A stretch of 20,752 bases of DNA. Source: Elusimicrobia bacterium RIFOXYB2_FULL_49_7 (GTDB lineage Bacteria > Fibrobacterota > OXYB2-FULL-49-7). The translations under genes were made by a program, and so were the position numbers. Below the pieces are notes generated by a model. It saw nothing but the letters and a program-made list of their open reading frames with translations, did not search any database and was not told the origin of the DNA. The stretch covers positions 1-20,752 of the forward strand of contig MGVN01000253.1 in assembly GCA_001800515.1 (NCBI GenBank), given 5' to 3'. Positions 17,151 through 20,752 of this stretch are shown piece after piece (the first letter of the stretch is position 1; each line of letters starts with the position of its first letter).

Positions 17151-17795
17151 ATGAAAAGAATATGTCTGATGATCGTGTCTGTTGTCCTGATGATTAACCT
17201 CAGCAGCGTACAAAGCAATGGGAATACTTTACGTGAAATACCTTTGCTCGGTATTAAAATCGGCACCAATATATCGAATGTGTATGATGCCAAGAACGAG
17301 GATTTCGATGCGGATTCCAAATTCGGTCTCGCGGCCGGGCTGTTTTTGGCTATACCCATCGGGAAATATATGGGCATTCAGCCTGAAATACTTTTTTCAC
17401 AGAAAGGTTTTCAGGCAACCGGACGCCTGCTGGGAATCTCTTATGAACTCACACGCACGACTAATTATATTGATGTCCCTCTCTTATTCGCACTGAAGCC
17501 CACCGGTTTTTTGACTGTCTTGGCAGGCCCGCAGTATTCCTTCCTGCTGAAGCAAAAGGATTCCTTTAAGAGCGACATTTCGACCGTTGATGTAGAAAAA
17601 GAATTCAATAATGAGAATATCCGCAAGAATACCCTCTGTTTCCTGGGCGGATTGGATCTCAATTTGGATCATCTTGTCATTGGCATCAGAACCGGATGGG
17701 ATATCCTGACGAATAACGGAGATGGGACATCGGTGACGCCCCGTTATAAAAATGTCTGGTATCAATTCACCGTTGGATACCGCTTTTATTACTAA
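17151..17795 (+). CDS. Outer-membrane beta-barrel protein, PorT-like (OMP_b-brl_2 type)
   Basis: 214 residues from ATG 17151, preceded by AAAGGA (17139-17144). The frame is open to 17040, but that extension would contain the promoter at 17082-17095 and lacks a signal peptide. From 17151 the protein starts with MKRICLMIVSVVLMINLSSV, a good signal peptide. The mature part has LLGIKIGTNISNVYD, FGLAAGLFLAIPIGKYMGIQPEILFSQKGF, YIDVPLLFALKPTG, LTVLAGPQYSFLL and a C-terminal FTVGYRFYY. The QPEILFSQKG and YIDVPLL motifs are typical of the Bacteroidota PorT-like barrel family. The role is unknown; PorT itself acts in type IX secretion, but most members are unassigned. Confidence 0.85.
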   Translation: MKRICLMIVSVVLMINLSSVQSNGNTLREIPLLGIKIGTNISNVYDAKNEDFDADSKFGLAAGLFLAIPIGKYMGIQPEILFSQKGFQATGRLLGISYELTRTTNYIDVPLLFALKPTGFLTVLAGPQYSFLLKQKDSFKSDISTVDVEKEFNNENIRKNTLCFLGGLDLNLDHLVIGIRTGWDILTNNGDGTSVTPRYKNVWYQFTVGYRFYY

Positions 17796-17798
17796 ATA

Positions 17799-18872
17799 GT
17801 GAAAATTCCGCTTTATGCCAAGATAACCGTATCTCTGGTCGGTCTCTTTGCCCTGGTCGCGATGTTATACATCGCCCAGGGCCTTATCATTCCCCTTGTT
17901 TTTGCGCTTATCATTGCCATGACCCTTCACCCGGTGGTGAAAATATTCAGCCGACTTGGCATCAACAGAATCGTGGCCATCAGCATCACTTTGTTAGTCA
18001 CCTTTCTGGTTATCGCCGCAATCGGGACGCTTCTGGTTTCACAGGCCAGCCAATTCAGCAAATCGTGGCCTTCGCTGGTCGATCGATCCGTTGCCCTGTT
18101 TAACCAGACGACCCTCTGGGCCTCCGGTTATTTCAGCATCGATCCGCTTACCATTCAGGAATGGCTTGTCAAAACAAAAGATGATTTCATCAGCAACGGC
18201 GGCACGACTCTCGGGCAAACCCTGCTCTCTTTAAGCAGCGGCATGATGGTATTGCTGTTAGTCCCGGTATATGTTTTCCTGATATTATTTTACCACCCGC
18301 TATTGCTTGAATTTACTCACCGCCTCTTTGAGAAAAGCAATCAAAACCAAGTGAAAGAAATCATCACACAGACCAAGTCCTTGATTCAACGCTATCTGAC
18401 CGGGCTGGTCATTGAAGCCGCTCTGGTGGCAACGCTCTACTTTATCACATTGAAACTATTCGGAATAGAATACGCCCTGCTGCTGGCCATCATCGGCGCG
18501 TTACTCAATGTCATTCCCTATGTCGGCGGCGTGGTGGGTGCAGCGCTGCCCATCATGGTCGCTCTGGCCACCCAATCAACGGGCTGGTACGCCCTGTATG
18601 TTCTCATCGCTTACTCTACCATTCAGATGATTGACAACAACATCATTGTTCCCAAAATAGTGGCCTCAAAGGTGAAAATCAATGCACTCTGTTCAGTCAT
18701 CGTAGTGATTGCCGGAAGCGCGCTTTGGGGCATTTCGGGTATGTTTCTGTCCATCCCGCTTTTAGCCATCATCAAGCTCATCGCCGACCATATCGAACCG
18801 TTGAAACCTTTCGGATTCCTGCTCGGGGTGCCCATTGTGGCGGCAAAGACGGAAAGCAGTGAAAAAAGCTAA
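17799..18872 (+). CDS. AI-2E family transporter (PerM/TqsA-like permease)
   Basis: 357 residues with about seven to eight hydrophobic segments. Recognisable blocks are GLIIPLVFALIIAMTLHPVV near the N-terminus, the central VPVYVFLILFYHP, FGIEYALLLAIIGALLNVIPYVGGVVGAALP and a C-terminal stretch with IPLLAIIKLIADHIEPLKP. The family includes exporters linked to autoinducer-2, sodium/proton exchange and osmotic stress, so the substrate cannot be named. The start is GTG at 17799, three bases after the stop of the barrel gene, without a clear ribosome-binding site; ATG 17862 is a weaker alternative because it would cut into the first helix. It is probably translated in coupling with the upstream gene. 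Confidence 0.88.
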   Translation: MKIPLYAKITVSLVGLFALVAMLYIAQGLIIPLVFALIIAMTLHPVVKIFSRLGINRIVAISITLLVTFLVIAAIGTLLVSQASQFSKSWPSLVDRSVALFNQTTLWASGYFSIDPLTIQEWLVKTKDDFISNGGTTLGQTLLSLSSGMMVLLLVPVYVFLILFYHPLLLEFTHRLFEKSNQNQVKEIITQTKSLIQRYLTGLVIEAALVATLYFITLKLFGIEYALLLAIIGALLNVIPYVGGVVGAALPIMVALATQSTGWYALYVLIAYSTIQMIDNNIIVPKIVASKVKINALCSVIVVIAGSALWGISGMFLSIPLLAIIKLIADHIEPLKPFGFLLGVPIVAAKTESSEKS

Positions 18873-18892
18873 TGTGAATTCAGACGGAAAAA

Positions 18893-18983
18893 GAAGGATG
18901 GAGAGGGCCATATCCGAATAATTGAAAGAGACATCAGCCGGGCTGACATCAACCTCGGATTCAGATATCATATCAGCCGATAA
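18893..18983 (+). pseudogene. 3'-end fragment of the barrel gene at 16250-16969
   Basis: The frame from about 18894 reads DGEGHIRIIERDISRADIN and on through LGFRYHISR to a TAA at 18981-18983. It is identical to the end of the protein encoded at 16250-16969 except for one Met-to-Ile change. No start codon, ribosome-binding site or upstream part of the gene is present. It is a non-functional duplicate carried within the direct repeat. Confidence 0.88.
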
Positions 18984-19096
18984 ACGCTTTCTCAACATCC
19001 TTTCTCTTCTCAAAAACAGCCATCGTCATTCTCGAAAGCAACAACTGCCGATATTGAAACCGGCGCTGATTGAACAAAAAAGCCCTTTGCAATACT

Positions 19097-19110
19097 GGCA
19101 TCCTTATTGC
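19097..19110 (+). promoter_or_regulatory. Sigma-54 (-24/-12) promoter upstream of the Ig-like lipoprotein gene
   Basis: GGCATCCTTATTGC preceded by T, giving TGGCA, the best match of the three to the RpoN consensus. GG is at 19097-19098 and GC at 19109-19110. The ATG at 19163 follows 52 bases later, a spacing similar to that of the other two promoters (55 and 65 bases). Confidence 0.8.
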
Positions 19111-19162
19111 TTGATGACCCTTGATGTGATGAATCTAAATCTTTGACAGGAGTAACTTTCTG

Positions 19163-20752
19163 ATGAACAAAATGACAAGTCCTTCTACAATGTGGCTGAT
19201 GCCGCTTCTACTTGTAATGGTCATGGTCGGCTGCGAAAGCCGCCTCGGCCTTACCTCTCCTGTGAACAGCACCACCCCTTCCGTGAGCGCAACCAATCCG
19301 GCGGATATGGAAACCGGCGTTGCTTTCAACAATCAAATCACCGCCACTTTCAGCGAAGTGATGGACTCATTAACGATGACCACCGCCACCTTTACCTTGA
19401 TGCAAGGAACCTCCTTTGTCTCCGGCACCGTTTCCTATACGGGTACCACAGCCACTTTTTCACCTTCCGGCAACCTCACCCCGAACACCGTTTACACGGC
19501 AACACTGACCACCGGAATTCATAACCTGGCGGGCAATTCGCTTGCCAACAACCATGTCTGGAGCTTTACGACCGGCGCCTCGGCCGCAGTCATTCCGCCC
19601 ACCGTCAGCTCAACGGATCCGCTGAATGCGGCAACGAATGTGCCGTTCAACCAGAAAATCGCCGTCACCTTCAGCAAAACCATGGATGCGGCAACCATCA
19701 CGACCTCGACCTTCACTTTGACACAGGGCACAACACCGATATCCGGTTTTGTCTCCTATTCCGGCACCACTGCGCTCTTTTCGCCAACCAGCAATCTGGC
19801 CGCCAACACCGCCTATACCGCAACGATCACCAGCGGCGCAAAAGATTTGGCAGGCAATGCGCTGGCCGCAAACTATATATTCAGTTTTATCACGGGTGCA
19901 GCAGCGGTCATCACCCCGCCGACCGTGAGCTTGACCGATCCGCTCAATAATGCAACGGGCGTGGCATTGAATCAGAAGATTGCCGCCACCTTCAGCAAAA
20001 CCATGAACGCATCCACCATCACCACCGCCACTTTTATATTACGGCAGGGAACGACCCCCATTCCGGGATTTATTTCTTATTCCGGCACCATGGCCATTTT
20101 TGCTCCGGCCGTTAATCTGGGCGCCAATACCGTTTATACCGCAACAATCACCACAGGTGTTGAAGATTTGGCGGCCAATGCATTAGCCGCAAACCACAGC
20201 TGGAGCTTTACCACCGGCGCAGCCGCGGTGGTCATCCCACCCACCGTCAGTCTGACGGATCCGCTTAATCTTGCCGTGGGTGTGGCATTGAATCAGAAAA
20301 TTGCCGCCACCTTCAGCAAAACCATGAATGCGTCCACCATCACCACCGCCACCTATATATTACGACAGGGCACCACCCCCATTCCGGGATTTATCTCCTA
20401 CTCCGGTACCACCGCCCTTTTTTCACCGGCCACCAATCTGACCGCAGCAACCGTCTATACCGCCACCCTGACAACCGGTGCCGAAGATCTGGCCGGAAAT
20501 GCATTAGCCGCAAACCATAGCTGGAACTTTACCACCGGTGCAGCAATCGTGGTGACCCCGCCTACCATCAACTCAACCGATCCAGTTGACATGGCTGTGG
20601 GTGTGGCTTTAAATCAGAAGATTTCCGCCACCTTCAGCAAAACCATGGATCCGGGCAGTCTGACCTCCGCGACCTTTACATTACAACAAGGAGCCACCTC
20701 GGTTTCAGGCTTTATCTCCTACTCCGGAATAACCGCCCTCTTTACCCCGGCA
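19163..20752 (+). CDS. Lipoprotein with tandem Ig-like (Big_5/SbsA-type) repeats, 3' end outside window
   Basis: 530 codons are visible and the frame is still open at the edge. AGGAG at 19148-19152 serves ATG 19163. The signal peptide ends VMVGC with acceptor Cys24; Met at lipobox position -3 is slightly unusual. After a Thr/Ser/Pro linker, units of 107 residues start at 19274, 19595, 19916, 20237 and 20558, the last incomplete. Each runs PPTVSxTDPLN...ATGVALNQKIAATFSKTM, then TTATFxLxQGTTPxxGFxSYSG, FSPxxNL, NTxYTATITTG and DLAGNALAANxxWSFTTG. This is the bacterial Ig-like Big_5 fold found in S-layer and large surface proteins. It is probably a long surface stalk or adhesin; the distal domain is unseen. 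Confidence 0.9.
   Translation, partial: MNKMTSPSTMWLMPLLLVMVMVGCESRLGLTSPVNSTTPSVSATNPADMETGVAFNNQITATFSEVMDSLTMTTATFTLMQGTSFVSGTVSYTGTTATFSPSGNLTPNTVYTATLTTGIHNLAGNSLANNHVWSFTTGASAAVIPPTVSSTDPLNAATNVPFNQKIAVTFSKTMDAATITTSTFTLTQGTTPISGFVSYSGTTALFSPTSNLAANTAYTATITSGAKDLAGNALAANYIFSFITGAAAVITPPTVSLTDPLNNATGVALNQKIAATFSKTMNASTITTATFILRQGTTPIPGFISYSGTMAIFAPAVNLGANTVYTATITTGVEDLAANALAANHSWSFTTGAAAVVIPPTVSLTDPLNLAVGVALNQKIAATFSKTMNASTITTATYILRQGTTPIPGFISYSGTTALFSPATNLTAATVYTATLTTGAEDLAGNALAANHSWNFTTGAAIVVTPPTINSTDPVDMAVGVALNQKISATFSKTMDPGSLTSATFTLQQGATSVSGFISYSGITALFTPA
19274..20752 (+). repeat. Tandem 321-base repeats encoding Ig-like domains
   Basis: Units begin at 19274, 19595, 19916, 20237 and 20558, exactly 321 bases apart without indels. 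Units 3 and 4 are the most alike at the DNA level, sharing long identical stretches (for example around 19970-20090 and 20290-20410). Unit 1 is the most diverged. The gradient suggests recent internal duplication or gene conversion toward the middle of the gene. The array continues beyond the window. Confidence 0.93.

Larger units (their letters stand above)
18893..19111 (+). repeat. Direct repeat, copy 2 (gene-tail fragment plus sigma-54 promoter)
   Basis: Second copy of 16879-17096. Together with copy 1 it flanks a 1.8-kb segment containing the PorT-like barrel and the AI-2E transporter genes. It accounts for most of the 290-base noncoding interval between 18872 and 19163; the remainder is a 20-base spacer before it and the leader of the next gene after it. 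No terminal inverted repeats or transposase gene are visible. Confidence 0.92.

Noticed and set aside
16879..19111. Insertion sequence or composite transposon explanation for the direct repeat
   Set aside because: No transposase gene, terminal inverted repeats or target-site duplications are visible; the repeat is made of ordinary gene-tail and promoter sequence.
19274..20752. Regular repeats that could suggest a CRISPR or satellite array
   Set aside because: Units are 321 bases, in frame and coding for Ig-like domains; there are no short repeats with unique spacers.

Overview
The window (20,752 bases, every recognisable gene on the + strand) looks like a chromosomal piece from a Gram-negative bacterium of the Fibrobacterota-Chlorobi-Bacteroidota (FCB) side of the tree, or a candidate phylum nearby. 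The first, partial gene ends in a type IX secretion (T9SS) C-terminal sorting domain with the YPNPFNPST signature. Several outer-membrane beta-barrels, lipoproteins and an Mla-type lipid transporter confirm a double membrane. Base composition is moderate, near 50% GC by eye. The exact lineage cannot be fixed from this sequence.

Layout. (1) 2-2607: tail of a T9SS cargo protein, an OmpA-family envelope protein and a three-BON-domain periplasmic protein. (2) 2637-2685: a compound inverted repeat. (3) 2703-7258: a tightly packed set encoding an outer-membrane lipoprotein, MlaE permease, MlaF ATPase, MlaD/MCE protein, a double PRC-barrel protein and a YihY/BrkB-type membrane protein. (4) 7255-13856: a complete nine-gene N-ATPase operon in the order atpD-C-Q-R-B-E-F-A-G. 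It overlaps the YihY gene by four bases. It has no separate delta gene (atpH), and the long b subunit ends in a delta-like segment. (5) 13968-18872: a sigma-54-type promoter, a 49-residue lmo0937-like membrane peptide, two small outer-membrane barrels flanking an RNB-family ribonuclease, then a second sigma-54-type promoter, a PorT-like barrel and an AI-2E family transporter. (6) 18893-20752: a broken copy of the 3' end of a barrel gene, a third sigma-54-type promoter, and the start of a lipoprotein made of tandem 107-residue Ig-like (Big_5/SbsA-type) repeats, cut by the window edge.

How the parts may work together. The content is dominated by envelope maintenance and stress functions: OmpA, BON, Mla lipid transport, PRC, YihY, the lmo0937-like peptide and AI-2E. 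A second, N-type rotary ATPase is coupled to the Mla/PRC/YihY run by stop-start overlaps. N-ATPases are thought to work mainly as ATP-driven ion pumps beside the housekeeping ATP synthase.

The most interesting structural signals are three near-identical -24/-12 (sigma-54) elements in front of three separate envelope gene sets, and a 218-base direct repeat that duplicates one of those promoters together with the tail of the preceding gene. I infer an RpoN-controlled envelope-stress island; this is not demonstrated.
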